Origin: Paracoccus alkanivorans
GTDB taxonomy: Bacteria; Pseudomonadota; Alphaproteobacteria; Rhodobacterales; Rhodobacteraceae
Reading direction: 5' to 3'
Assembly: GCF_003697785.1 (NCBI RefSeq)
Contig: NZ_QOKZ01000001.1
Coordinates: 620,001-684,000 of the forward strand
DNA: 64,000 nucleotides
The notes beneath the pieces are model-generated. The model was not told where the DNA came from and made no database searches. It saw only the letters and a list, made by a program, of their open reading frames with translations. Positions 1-9,099 of the stretch are shown one piece after another. The position numbers and the translations under genes are program-made. How positions within the stretch are numbered: the first letter of the stretch is position 1; each line of letters opens with the position of its first letter.

Positions 1-529
1 CATCATCGCCGCCGCCGAACGCGCGGTAAAGCTGCGGCGCCCGCTGGTGCTGTTCTCGGCGGCGGGCGGCGCGCGGATGCAGGAAGGCATCCTCAGCCTG
101 ATGCAGATGCCCCGCACCACCGTCGCGGTCGAGATGCTGCGCGAGGCCGGCCTGCCCTATATCGTCGTCCTCACCCATCCCACCACCGGCGGCGTCACCG
201 CCAGCTATGCGATGCTGGGCGATATCCAGATCTCGGAACCCGGCGCGCTGATCTGCTTTGCCGGTCCCCGCGTCATCGAACAGACCATCCGCGAGAAACT
301 GCCCGAAGGCTTCCAGCGCGCCGAATACCTGCTGGAACATGGCATGCTGGACCGGGTGACGCATCGCATGAAACTCCGCAACGAACTGATCTCGATCCTG
401 CGCATGCTGGGCGGCATGCCCGCGCCGACAAGAGCGGATCTGCCTCCCCCGGCGGAAACAACCGCCACCGAAGCACCCGCCCCCTCGCCAGAGGACAACG
501 CCAAATCCGAAGAAAAGCCGGTTTCCTGA
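1..529 (+). CDS. accD: Acetyl-CoA carboxylase carboxyltransferase subunit beta, 3' part
   Basis: The frame is open from base 2, so the 5' end lies outside the window; 175 residues remain. AccD with AccA transfers the carboxyl group from carboxybiotin to acetyl-CoA, giving malonyl-CoA for fatty acid synthesis in the cytoplasm. Family sequence seen includes the [12 protein letters not shown] and [11 protein letters not shown] stretches, the [15 protein letters not shown] crotonase-fold region, and [23 protein letters not shown]. The N-terminal zinc finger would be upstream of the window. The last 40 or so residues are a Pro/Ala/Glu-rich tail. folC follows on the same strand, with a dispersed repeat between them. 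Confidence 0.93.
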   Translation, partial: IIAAAERAVKLRRPLVLFSAAGGARMQEGILSLMQMPRTTVAVEMLREAGLPYIVVLTHPTTGGVTASYAMLGDIQISEPGALICFAGPRVIEQTIREKLPEGFQRAEYLLEHGMLDRVTHRMKLRNELISILRMLGGMPAPTRADLPPPAETTATEAPAPSPEDNAKSEEKPVS

Positions 530-575
530 CTTCTTCTTTGTCCAAATACCTCGGGGTCCGGGGCAGCGCCCCGGT
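530..575 (-). repeat. Dispersed intergenic element, copy a
   Basis: Read on the minus strand this copy is GAGGTATTTGGACAAAGAAG plus AAG. On the plus strand it begins immediately after the accD stop and is followed by a perfect hairpin, CCGGGGC-AGC-GCCCCGG, at 558-574. It occupies the accD-folC gap and ends about 10 bases before the folC ATG. Five further copies occur in this window. Confidence 0.7.
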
Positions 576-585
576 GAAAGCGACC

Positions 586-1857
586 ATGAGCCATTCCGAC
601 GCCATCCTTGCCCGCCTCATGTCGCTGCACCCCAAGGTCATCGACCTGTCGCTCGACCGGATGCATCGCCTCCTCGCTGCCCTTGGCCATCCCGAACGTG
701 ACATTCCCCCGGTGATTCATATAGCCGGAACCAATGGCAAGGGCTCCACCCAGGCCATGATCCGCGCCGGGCTCGAGGCGGGCGGCGCGCGCGTCAATGC
801 CTATACCTCGCCGCATCTTGCCCATTTCCACGAACGCATCCGGCTTGCGGGCGAACTGATCGCGGAATCCGAACTCGCGAGCACCCTCGAGGAATGCGAG
901 GCCGCCAATGACGGTCATCCGATCACCTTCTTCGAGATCACCACTGCCGCCGCCTTCCTCGCCTTCTCGCGCCGTCCGGCCGATTACACGCTGCTCGAGG
1001 TCGGCCTCGGCGGGCGGCTCGACGCGACCAATGTGATCGATACCCCGCGCCTGACGGTCATCACCCCGATCAGCATCGATCACACCCAGTATCTGGGCGA
1101 AACCCTGCCCGAAATCGCCGGAGAAAAGGCCGGGATCATCAAGCCCCGCGTGCCCTGCATCGTCGGCCCGCAGCCCGACGAGGCGCTGCGGGTGATCGAG
1201 AACCGCGCCTCGGGCCTGACCGCGCCGCTCTTGATCCATGGTCAGCACTGGCAGGTCGCGCCCGACCGCGACGGCATTATCTGGCAGGACGATCACGGGC
1301 TTTGGGACCTGCCCCGCCCCAACCTGATCGGCGATCATCAGATCCAGAATGCCGGTGCCGCGCTGGCCGCACTGCGCGAGCTCGACGCGACCGAGGCGCA
1401 GGCCCGCGCCGCCGTCACCCGCGCCGAGTGGCCCGCCCGGATGCAGCGCCTGACCCGTGGGCCACTGATCGAAGCAGCCGGTCCGCAGGCCGAGCTGTGG
1501 CTCGATGGCGGTCATAATCCAGCGGGAGGAGAGGCGCTCGCCGCCATCCTCGCCACCCTGCCGCCCCGTCCGACCCACCTGATCTGTGGAATGCTGAACA
1601 CCAAGGACGTTACCGGCTACCTGCGCCCGCTGGCCCCGCATGCGGCCAGCCTCACCGCCATCAATATTGAGGGCGAGCCAAACACCTTGCCCGCCTCTGA
1701 CACCGCCGGCTTTGCGAAACAGGTCGGAATGCAGGCAGACACCGCCACAAGCGCGCAAGACGCGGTTCGGCGCATCACCGCCTTCGATCCCCGCGCCCGC
1801 ATCCTAATCTGCGGCTCTCTCTACCTGGCGGGGCGCGTGCTGCGCGAGAACGGCTAG
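586..1857 (+). CDS. folC: Bifunctional dihydrofolate synthase / folylpolyglutamate synthase
   Basis: ATP-dependent ligase that adds glutamate to dihydropteroate and then to folates, in the cytoplasm. The 423-residue length is normal for the family. The Mur-ligase-type P-loop GTNGKGST is at residues 48-55, followed by the substrate loop with YTSPHLAHFHERIRL and the LEVGLGGRLDATNV region. LWLDGGHNPAGGEAL opens the C-terminal domain. An in-frame TTG exists at 538, but it would translate the upstream repeat, so the ATG at 586 is preferred. The pairing with accD on the same strand is common in alphaproteobacteria. Confidence 0.93.
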   Translation: MSHSDAILARLMSLHPKVIDLSLDRMHRLLAALGHPERDIPPVIHIAGTNGKGSTQAMIRAGLEAGGARVNAYTSPHLAHFHERIRLAGELIAESELASTLEECEAANDGHPITFFEITTAAAFLAFSRRPADYTLLEVGLGGRLDATNVIDTPRLTVITPISIDHTQYLGETLPEIAGEKAGIIKPRVPCIVGPQPDEALRVIENRASGLTAPLLIHGQHWQVAPDRDGIIWQDDHGLWDLPRPNLIGDHQIQNAGAALAALRELDATEAQARAAVTRAEWPARMQRLTRGPLIEAAGPQAELWLDGGHNPAGGEALAAILATLPPRPTHLICGMLNTKDVTGYLRPLAPHAASLTAINIEGEPNTLPASDTAGFAKQVGMQADTATSAQDAVRRITAFDPRARILICGSLYLAGRVLRENG

Positions 1858-2000
1858 AACCTGCCGCGTCCCGGCGGGCGCATCCCTTCCTCGTGACCGC
1901 CCTTGAACGTGCGAAGTTCCGCCGCAATTGCGGTAATCCACAATAGATTGCTGCCCGCTCCTGTCCGAAGCTCTGGTTCCATAGAGGGGGAGACAGGATC

Positions 2001-3524
2001 ATGCGGATATCCGTTCGAAACGGCCGGCAAGTGAAACGCGCGGCCCGTAACATGGCGCTCGGCGGCATGCTGCTTTGCCATGCCGGCCTGGCAAGCGCAG
2101 AGGAGCGGGACGAATTTTTCTGGCTGGGAGAGATCAACAAGGCCAGCGTAATCATCAACAGCGACGAGGGATTGCTGGACAAGGAACACACGCCCGGCAT
2201 CGCCAAGGCGTTGCTCGAGGTGATCGAGGCCGGCAACCAGCCGGGCGGAGAACGGCCGAGCGCCGTGATCAAGTTCGAACCGTTCTGGATCGAGGCGGGC
2301 GGGATCGAGGTGACGCTCGTCCATGCTGGACGCTCCAGCCAGGACATGCACGCCACCTATCGCGCGGCGATCCAGCGCGACAAGCTGCTGGAACTGGCAG
2401 AGCAGTTGAACAGGACCTCCACGACGCTGATCGAACTCGCGGCGGATCACACCGGCACGATCGTGCCCAATTACACCAATGGCGTCGCCGCGCAGCCCAA
2501 CAGCTATGCCCATTACCTGCTGGGCCATGCCGCCGGGCTTGACCGGGACGCGCAGCGCATCCGCGAAGCCTATGCCCGCATCGACCGCTCTGCCATGGGA
2601 ACCACGGTTCTGAACGGCACGAGCTGGCCACTGAACCGCCAGCGGATGGCCGATTACCTGGGCTTTGCGGCACTGGTCGACAACGCCTATGACGCCTCGC
2701 AGATCTCGTCGATGGACCAGCCGGTGGAGGTCGCGCAGATCGCCACCTCCATCGCGCTGCATACCGGCAATTTCATCGAGGACCTGATGACGCAATATGC
2801 GCAGTCCCGTCCGTGGATCCTGCTGGAGGAAGGCGGCAGTAACACCTATGTCTCGTCCTCCATGCCGCAGAAGCGCAATCCGGGGCTGCTGAATTCCACG
2901 CGCAGCGATGCCTCGCAAACCATCACGCTGGCCATGGGCCCGGTGATGCAGACGCATAACATCACGCCGGGAATGAGCGATCCGAAGGATGTGGAGGAAA
3001 ATTCCGCCATCGTCGATTCCGCTATCGGGACGCTGGAAGGTTTCGACGAGGTCCTGAACGCGCTGGTCATCAATGCCGACCGCGCCTTGGAAGAACTGAA
3101 CAGCGACTGGACCGCTTCCCAGGAAGTCGCCGATATCCTGATGCGCGAGCATGGGCTGCCCTTTCGCGAAGGCCATCACGTCGCCTCGGAAATCGTGACG
3201 CATGCCCGCAGCGAGGGCATCGGCCCGCTGGACTTCCCCTATGCCGAGGCGCAGCGCATCTATGCCGAGACCGTCGCGGATACCGATTTTCCGCAGGAAT
3301 TCCCCTTAAGCGAGGAAGAATTCCGCGCCGCGCTGGACCCGGCCGCCATCATCCGCAACCGGGCAACCTCCGGCGGCCCGCAGCCCGCGGAGCTCGAACG
3401 CATGATCGGCGAGGCGCGCGACAGGCTGACCACACAGAGCCAATGGATCAAGGAAAAGCGTGATCATATCGACACGGCCCTGGCTGGGCTGGACGAGGAT
3501 TTCAGCGCCTTGCTGTCCGAGTGA
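2001..3524 (+). CDS. Exported argininosuccinate-lyase-family protein with altered active-site residues
   Basis: 507 residues. The first 33 look like a Sec signal peptide: basic start, hydrophobic MALGGMLLCHAGL, then ASA before EE. The rest follows the aspartase/fumarase superfamily order: VHAGRSSQD at 107-115 (first conserved region), YTNGVAAQP at 158-166, TSWPLNRQRMADYLGF near 207-222, and the signature SSSMPQKRNPGLLN at 285-298. Against the argininosuccinate lyase consensus, the catalytic-region YTH has become YTN (Asn160), the first Gly of GSS is Ser, and the Glu ending the signature is Asn298. The Ser pair and His108 are kept. Export and these substitutions argue against ordinary arginine biosynthesis. 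It could be a periplasmic C-N lyase for another aspartyl or succinyl adduct, or a non-catalytic homologue. It stands alone between folC and prfC. Confidence 0.7.
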   Translation: MRISVRNGRQVKRAARNMALGGMLLCHAGLASAEERDEFFWLGEINKASVIINSDEGLLDKEHTPGIAKALLEVIEAGNQPGGERPSAVIKFEPFWIEAGGIEVTLVHAGRSSQDMHATYRAAIQRDKLLELAEQLNRTSTTLIELAADHTGTIVPNYTNGVAAQPNSYAHYLLGHAAGLDRDAQRIREAYARIDRSAMGTTVLNGTSWPLNRQRMADYLGFAALVDNAYDASQISSMDQPVEVAQIATSIALHTGNFIEDLMTQYAQSRPWILLEEGGSNTYVSSSMPQKRNPGLLNSTRSDASQTITLAMGPVMQTHNITPGMSDPKDVEENSAIVDSAIGTLEGFDEVLNALVINADRALEELNSDWTASQEVADILMREHGLPFREGHHVASEIVTHARSEGIGPLDFPYAEAQRIYAETVADTDFPQEFPLSEEEFRAALDPAAIIRNRATSGGPQPAELERMIGEARDRLTTQSQWIKEKRDHIDTALAGLDEDFSALLSE

Positions 3525-3575
3525 TACCGAGGTCCCGGGTGGCGGCCAGCCCTTCGCGGGCGGGCCCGCTTCCAG

Positions 3576-5171
3576 TCAGACCATCATCTCCTTGGTCGCG
3601 GTCAGCTGCAGGTCGGGGTGATCGCGCTCGATGCGGTCGATATCCCATTGCAGCCGGGTCAGATAGACCAGGTCGCCGTCATGGTCATGGGCCATATGCC
3701 CCTTGTTGGCATTGGCAAAGGTATCGACCTTGTCCTTCGGTCCCTGCACCCATCGGGCAGAGGTGAACTGCGAACCCTCGAAACGCACAGGGATGCCGTA
3801 TTCCAGCTCGATCCGGCTGGCCAGGACCTCGAATTGCAGGGCGCCGACCACGCCGACGATGAAGCCCGAGCCGATCGCGGGCTTGAACACCTTCGCCGCC
3901 CCCTCTTCGGCGAATTGCATCAGCGCCTTCTCCAGGTGCTTGGCCTTCATCGGGTCCGTGGCCCGCACCGATTGCAGCAGTTCCGGCGCGAATGACGGGA
4001 TGCCGGTGAAACGCAGCACCTCGCCCTCGGTCAGCGCATCGCCGATGCGCAACTGGCCATGGTTCGGGATGCCGATGATATCGCCCGCCCATGCCTCTTC
4101 GGCCAGTTCCCGGTCGGCGGCAAGGAACAGCACCGGGTTCGACACCGCCATGGGCTTTTTCGTGCGCACATGAGTCAGTTTCATCCCGCGCTGGAAATGC
4201 CCCGAGGCCATTCGGACGAAGGCAACCCGGTCGCGATGCTTGGGATCCATGTTGGCCTGCACCTTGAAGACGAAACCGGTCACGGCTTTTTCCTCGGGCG
4301 CGATCTCGCGGCTGGCGGAATTCTGCGGCTGCGGCGCCGGGCCGTATTCACTGATTCCTTTCATCAGTTCGCGCACGCCGAAACTGTTGATCGCGCTGCC
4401 GAACCAGATCGGGGTCAGATGGCCTTCAAGGAAGGATTGACGGTTGAAGCCGGGCAAAAGCTCGCGCGCCATCTCGACCTCTTCGCGCAGCTTTTCCAGC
4501 AGGTGCTCGGGCACATGCCCGGCCAGCTTCGGATCGTCCAGCCCGTCGATCTTTACCGATTCCGCCACCCGGTTGCGGTCGGCACGATCCATCAGCTCCA
4601 ACCGGTCGTTCAGCATGTCATAGCAGCCGATGAATTCGCGCCCCACGCCGATGGGCCAGCTTGCCGGAGCAACGTCGATGGCCAGGTTTTCCTGGATCTC
4701 GTCGATGATCTCGAACGTATCGCGGCTTTCGCGGTCCATCTTGTTGCAGAAGGTCAGGATCGGCAGGTCGCGCAGCCGGCAGACCTCGAACAGCTTGCGG
4801 GTCTGGCTCTCCACCCCCTTGGCCCCGTCGATCACCATGATTGCCGCGTCCACCGCCGTCAGGGTGCGGTAGGTATCCTCGGAAAAATCGCTGTGACCCG
4901 GCGTATCGACAAGGTTGAAACGATGCCCGTCGAAATCGAAGCTCATCGCCGAAGCCGAGACCGAGATGCCGCGATCCTGCTCCATCTTCATGAAGTCCGA
5001 CCGCGTCCGCCGCGCCTCGCCCTTGGCACGCACCTGCCCGGCCATCTGGATGGCACCGCCGTAAAGCAGGAATTTCTCGGTCAGCGTGGTCTTGCCCGCG
5101 TCAGGATGCGAGATGATCGCAAAGGTCCGGCGGCGGGCGATTTCGGGCGGGAGTTCGGGGCGGTTGCTCAT
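3576..5171 (-). CDS. prfC: Peptide chain release factor 3
   Basis: Ribosomal GTPase that recycles class I release factors after termination. The 531-residue protein has G1 SHPDAGKTTL at residues 21-30, DTPGHSDFSEDTYRTL (G3, switch II), and NKMDRE (G4), followed by the RF3 C-terminal domains ending in ATKEMMV. The ATG at 5171 gives the usual MSNRPELPPEIARRRTF start; the frame stays open further upstream, but that stretch runs into the intergenic repeat and has no RF3 resemblance. Confidence 0.95.
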   Translation of the reverse strand: MSNRPELPPEIARRRTFAIISHPDAGKTTLTEKFLLYGGAIQMAGQVRAKGEARRTRSDFMKMEQDRGISVSASAMSFDFDGHRFNLVDTPGHSDFSEDTYRTLTAVDAAIMVIDGAKGVESQTRKLFEVCRLRDLPILTFCNKMDRESRDTFEIIDEIQENLAIDVAPASWPIGVGREFIGCYDMLNDRLELMDRADRNRVAESVKIDGLDDPKLAGHVPEHLLEKLREEVEMARELLPGFNRQSFLEGHLTPIWFGSAINSFGVRELMKGISEYGPAPQPQNSASREIAPEEKAVTGFVFKVQANMDPKHRDRVAFVRMASGHFQRGMKLTHVRTKKPMAVSNPVLFLAADRELAEEAWAGDIIGIPNHGQLRIGDALTEGEVLRFTGIPSFAPELLQSVRATDPMKAKHLEKALMQFAEEGAAKVFKPAIGSGFIVGVVGALQFEVLASRIELEYGIPVRFEGSQFTSARWVQGPKDKVDTFANANKGHMAHDHDGDLVYLTRLQWDIDRIERDHPDLQLTATKEMMV

Positions 5172-5254
5172 GATCCGACCATGTAGCGCGCGGGGCTGTG
5201 CGGTGCAATCACCCTTCAACCACGCGCCCCCTTCGGCCAATCGCCTCGGGCCTT

Positions 5255-5308
5255 TTCTTCTTTGTGCAAATACCTTGCAGGGGGTCTGGGGGATGCAAAA
5301 TCCCCCAG
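5255..5308 (-). repeat. Dispersed intergenic element, copy b, with hairpin
   Basis: The minus strand reads AAGGTATTTGCACAAAGAAG plus AA, so this is a diverged copy of the six-copy element. It is next to a perfect 9-bp inverted repeat, CTGGGGGAT-GCAAA-ATCCCCCAG (5286-5308). It lies between purF and prfC, both on the minus strand, so the hairpin would be transcribed just after the purF stop and could act in 3'-end formation. Confidence 0.65.
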
Positions 5309-5344
5309 TTGTCGCGGGACGCAAGTCCAGCACGGCAGACAGCC

Positions 5345-6835
5345 CTATTCCGCCGCCTCGTTAAGCGCTGTTTCCGAGCCGGGCTTCATGCGGAAACCGC
5401 GTTCGAGCTGATCGAAGGGCGCGACCGGGTAATCGCCCGAGAAGCAGGCATCGCAATATTGCGGGCATTTGGCGTTGCGTCCACCGCTTTCGCCCACAGC
5501 ACGGTAAAGCCCGTCCAGCGACACGAAGGACAGTGAATCGACGCCGATCCATTCGCGCATCTCATCGGGCGTCATCTGCGCGGCCAGCAGTTTGTCGCGG
5601 TCGGGCGTATCGACACCGTAGAAACATGGCCATGCGGTCGGCGGGCTGGCGATGCGGAAATGCACTTCGGCGGCACCGGCATCCATGATCATGTCCTTGA
5701 TCTTGCGGCTGGTGGTACCGCGCACCACGCTGTCATCGACCAGCACGACCCGCTTGCCGCGGATCAGCGCGCGGTTCACGTTCAGCTTCAGCCGCACTCC
5801 CATGTTGCGGATCTGGTCGGTGGGCTCGATGAAGGTGCGGCCCATATACTGGTTGCGGATGATTCCCATCCCGTAGGGGATGCCCGATTCCTGCGCGAAG
5901 CCGATGGCCGCCGGGGTGCCGCTGTCGGGCACCGGGCAGACCAGATCGGCCTCCACCGGCGCCTCGCGAGCCAGCTCCACCCCGATCTGGCGGCGCGTCT
6001 CGTAGACCGAGCGGCCGCTGATGATCGAATCGGGGCGCGAAAAATAGACATGCTCGAAGATGCAGAAACGCCCCTGCGAGGGGCCAAAGGGGCGCGATGT
6101 CTGGACCTTGCCCTTGGAAATGACAACCATCTCGCCCGGTTCGATTTCGCGCACGAACTCGGCGCCGATAATGTCCAGCGCACAGGTTTCCGAGGCCAGA
6201 ACGAAACCGTCCTCGCCGACGCGGCCCAGCACCAGCGGGCGCACGCCAAGCGGGTCGCGAACGCCGATCAGCTTGGTTCGGGTCATGGCGATGACCGAGA
6301 AGGCGCCCTCGATTCGCCGCAGTGCGTCCTTCATCCGCTCGGGGATGTTGCGCTGGATCGAACGGGCCATCAGGTGGATGATGCATTCGCTGTCCGAGGA
6401 GGACTGGAAGATCGATCCCCGCTCGATCAGCTCGCGGCGCAGGGCGGCGGCATTGGTGATATTGCCGTTATGGGCGATGGCGCAGCCGCCCATGTGAAAC
6501 TCGCCGAAAAAGGGCTGCACGTCGCGGATGGCGGTATTGGCCTTGGACCCGGCGGTGGAATAGCGCACATGCCCGATGGCCAGCGGCCCTGGCAGGGTCG
6601 CCATCACATCGGCCTTGGTGAAATTGTCGCGGACATAGCCGAAGCGATGCGCGCTGTTGAAACCCTGATCGGCATCATGCGAAACGATGCCGCCCGCCTC
6701 CTGCCCCCGATGCTGAAGGGCGTGAAGCCCCAATGCGACGAAGTTGGAAGCGTCGGCTACGCCGATCGCTCCGAATATTCCGCATTCCTCGTGCAGGCGG
6801 TCCGAATCGAACGGATGGGCCAGGAATGGTTGCAT
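5345..6835 (-). CDS. purF: Amidophosphoribosyltransferase
   Basis: First committed enzyme of purine synthesis (PRPP plus glutamine to phosphoribosylamine). The 496-residue protein carries a short propeptide before the nucleophile Cys18 in EECGIFG, the Ntn glutaminase domain (HRGQEAGG, GHVRYST, AHNGN), and the PRPP loop VVLVDDSVVRGTTS. The C-terminal CPQYCDACFSGDYPV resembles the iron-sulfur-liganding cysteines of the Bacillus-type enzyme, so an Fe-S cluster and propeptide processing are likely. The ATG at 6835 is chosen because it gives the normal short propeptide; a longer frame to 6865 has no support. Confidence 0.95.
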   Translation of the reverse strand: MQPFLAHPFDSDRLHEECGIFGAIGVADASNFVALGLHALQHRGQEAGGIVSHDADQGFNSAHRFGYVRDNFTKADVMATLPGPLAIGHVRYSTAGSKANTAIRDVQPFFGEFHMGGCAIAHNGNITNAAALRRELIERGSIFQSSSDSECIIHLMARSIQRNIPERMKDALRRIEGAFSVIAMTRTKLIGVRDPLGVRPLVLGRVGEDGFVLASETCALDIIGAEFVREIEPGEMVVISKGKVQTSRPFGPSQGRFCIFEHVYFSRPDSIISGRSVYETRRQIGVELAREAPVEADLVCPVPDSGTPAAIGFAQESGIPYGMGIIRNQYMGRTFIEPTDQIRNMGVRLKLNVNRALIRGKRVVLVDDSVVRGTTSRKIKDMIMDAGAAEVHFRIASPPTAWPCFYGVDTPDRDKLLAAQMTPDEMREWIGVDSLSFVSLDGLYRAVGESGGRNAKCPQYCDACFSGDYPVAPFDQLERGFRMKPGSETALNEAAE

Positions 6836-6898
6836 GGGCGATCCTGAATGGCGTCTGGCTGTCATTGGCTATGTAGTGCGGCAGGCATCAAAAGTCAC

Positions 6899-6920
6899 GC
6901 CCCCGCGTAGCTGCGGGGGC
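6899..6920 (-). terminator. Intrinsic terminator-like hairpin after cvpA
   Basis: Perfect 8-bp stem GCCCCCGC/GCGGGGGC with a 6-base loop, lying between cvpA and purF. On the minus strand it is followed by GTGACTTTTG, which gives a short U-run. It is well placed to end the radA-cvpA transcript before purF. Confidence 0.6.
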
Positions 6921-6957
6921 GGATTTCCTTCATCGTTTTGTCACGAACCCCATCGGG

Positions 6958-7557
6958 TCAGTTCGCGGCGGGTGGCGTCTGTTCCGCGTCAACCTCTCCG
7001 CCGGTGGAGGTGCAGCCATCGACCAATTGCTCGTAACGGCGGACAATCCAGTTCGGCGCATCATCGGGGATCTGCTCGTTCATCTCTCCGCGCAGCCGCT
7101 CGAACACCTGGGCCGAGCGGGAATTGTCGACCATGGCGATCTGCGAGCTTGTCATCACCCGGTCATAAACGATGAATGCGATGGCGACGATCAGGATACC
7201 CCGGGCCGCGCCGAACAGGAAACCCATGCCCTGGTCGATCCCCCCGAGGGCCGAGCGTTGCACGACCGAGGAAAACAGCGGCGTGACGATCGAGAACACC
7301 ACAAGCGCCAGCGCGAAGACCACGGCGAAACCGGCGATCGTTGCCAGTTCGCAACTATCGCCGAGAAAACGTTCCAGCACCGGGAGCTGGGCGATCATCG
7401 GGCGCGCCGTCGCGGCAAAGACAAAGGCCAGCACCGCCGCCGCGATCCAACCGAGGATGGCAAGCGATTCGCGCACGAATCCCCGCGACCACGCCAGAAT
7501 CGCAGAGAGGATGATGACCACGGCCACCACCGCATCGATTATCGTGAATCCGTCCAT
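6958..7557 (-). CDS. cvpA: CvpA family membrane protein
   Basis: 199-residue protein with about four hydrophobic segments (near residues 7-22, 30-48, 75-98 and 112-130). The N-terminus TIIDAVVAVVIILSAILAWSRG followed by FVRE and AILGWIAA is typical of the CvpA/colicin V production family. Position immediately upstream of purF on the same strand is the classical arrangement in proteobacteria. The biochemical role is not settled in the family; envelope homeostasis is one proposal. A polar C-terminal tail of about 60 residues ends the protein. Confidence 0.88.
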   Translation of the reverse strand: MDGFTIIDAVVAVVIILSAILAWSRGFVRESLAILGWIAAAVLAFVFAATARPMIAQLPVLERFLGDSCELATIAGFAVVFALALVVFSIVTPLFSSVVQRSALGGIDQGMGFLFGAARGILIVAIAFIVYDRVMTSSQIAMVDNSRSAQVFERLRGEMNEQIPDDAPNWIVRRYEQLVDGCTSTGGEVDAEQTPPAAN

Positions 7558-7599
7558 AGCATTGCCCCTGCGCCGGATATCGTTGCATTTTCAGGCGGT

Positions 7600-8964
7600 T
7601 CAGCCGGCGCCGAAGACCTCGCCCACAAATCCCGTCAAATCGGCGATGCGCCTGATGCCCATGCCGCTCAAGCCCTCGACCTTCTGGCCTTCGGGTAAAA
7701 TCGCTTGTGAAAAACCAAGTTTTTGCGCCTCTTTCAACCTGTTTTCCGCCTGAGCCACTGGTCTAAGCGCCCCGGAGAGGCTGATTTCACCGAAAAGCAC
7801 CGCCTCCGGTGGGAGTGCGCTGTCCTCTCTGGCCGACAAAAGCGCGCCGGCAATGGCGAGATCGGCGGCCGGTTCGTTGACACGCATTCCACCCGCCACG
7901 TTCAAAAAGACGTCCAGCCCCGCGAAGGGGATGCCGCAGCGCGCCTCCAGCACGGCGATGATGGTGGAGACGCGCCCGGAATCGAGCCCGACCACGGTAC
8001 GGCGAGGCGAGGCCAGCGTCGAGGGGGCGACCAGCGCCTGCACCTCGGTCAGCACCGGGCGGGTGCCCTCTATCCCGGCAAAGACCGCGCTGCCGGGCAC
8101 CGGCTGGCCGCGTTCGGACAGGAACAGCGCCGAAGGATTGGCGACCTCGGCCAGCCCGGCACCGGTCATCTCGAACACGCCGATCTCGTCGGCGGGGCCG
8201 AAACGGTTCTTGACGCTGCGCAGGATGCGGAACTGGTGGCCGCGCTCGCCTTCGAAATACAAAACGGTATCGACCATATGTTCGACAACGCGGGGGCCGG
8301 CGATCTGGCCATCCTTGGTGACATGGCCGACGATGACGATGGCGACGTCCCGGCGCTTGGCGAAAGTAACCAGTTCATGCGCGGCGGCGCGAACCTGCGC
8401 GACGCTGCCCGGCGCCGCCTCGACCTGATCGGACCAGAGCGTCTGGACCGAATCGATGATCGCCAGGTCGGGCCTTTCACGGTCCAGCGTGGTGAGAATG
8501 TCGCGCAGGTTGGTTTCGGCCCCCAGGCGCACCGGGGAATCGGTCAGGCCAAGGCGCTGTGCGCGCATGCGCACCTGTGCGCTGGCCTCTTCTCCGCTGA
8601 TATAGACTGCATCCAGCCCGGCCCGCGCGAAGGCGGCGGCACCTTGCAGCAGAAGCGTCGATTTACCGATGCCCGGATCACCGCCAACCAGCACCGCCGA
8701 TCCCGGAACCAGCCCGCCGCCCAGGACGCGGTCGAGCTCCACCAGTCCCGAACGGCTGCGCGGTGGCGGCGGCTCGTCCGTGGCAAGCCCGCTCAGCGGA
8801 ACGGCACGGCCCTTGGCGGCGCCAAGGTTGCGGCCCGGTCCTTGCGACAGCGGAGCCTCTTCGGCGATGGTGTTCCATGCGCCGCAGGCATCGCAACGCC
8901 CGGCCCACTTCTTGTGAGAGGCGCCGCAGGCGGTGCAGGTAAAGGTGGAAGCGGATTTTGCCAT
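7600..8964 (-). CDS. radA: DNA repair protein RadA
   Basis: RecA-like ATPase that promotes branch migration in recombination. The 454 residues show the order zinc finger with CTACG and CDACG (Cys10, 13, 24, 27), Walker A GGDPGIGKST near residue 95, the RadA-specific VKNRFGPADEIG motif, and a Lon-like C-terminal domain with NVAGGMRVNEPAADLAIA. The ATG at 8964 lies directly before the zinc finger. cvpA and purF lie downstream on the same strand. Confidence 0.95.
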   Translation of the reverse strand: MAKSASTFTCTACGASHKKWAGRCDACGAWNTIAEEAPLSQGPGRNLGAAKGRAVPLSGLATDEPPPPRSRSGLVELDRVLGGGLVPGSAVLVGGDPGIGKSTLLLQGAAAFARAGLDAVYISGEEASAQVRMRAQRLGLTDSPVRLGAETNLRDILTTLDRERPDLAIIDSVQTLWSDQVEAAPGSVAQVRAAAHELVTFAKRRDVAIVIVGHVTKDGQIAGPRVVEHMVDTVLYFEGERGHQFRILRSVKNRFGPADEIGVFEMTGAGLAEVANPSALFLSERGQPVPGSAVFAGIEGTRPVLTEVQALVAPSTLASPRRTVVGLDSGRVSTIIAVLEARCGIPFAGLDVFLNVAGGMRVNEPAADLAIAGALLSAREDSALPPEAVLFGEISLSGALRPVAQAENRLKEAQKLGFSQAILPEGQKVEGLSGMGIRRIADLTGFVGEVFGAG

Positions 8965-9002
8965 GCGTTGCTTGTCGCACCGGATGCCGGGTGCCGCAAT
9001 AC

Positions 9003-9024
9003 AGGTATTTGAGCAAAGAAGAAG
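9003..9024 (+). repeat. Dispersed intergenic element, copy c
   Basis: The plus strand reads AGGTATTTGAGCAAAGAAGA plus AG, matching the six-copy consensus. It lies in the divergent gap between radA and lolC, with its purine-rich end pointing to lolC about 75 bases away. No strong hairpin adjoins this copy. Confidence 0.65.
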
Positions 9025-9099
9025 ATCTCACGGCATTGTCGGCTTGATCTTTCCGGGCTCTGCGGTCAGGGTCTGCGCCCAAAATCAGAGGCTTCACGC

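Noticed and set aside
4059..5186. Plus-strand frame of 375 codons across the prfC region
   Set aside because: Complement of prfC with His/Asp/Gly-rich low-information translation and no independent signals.
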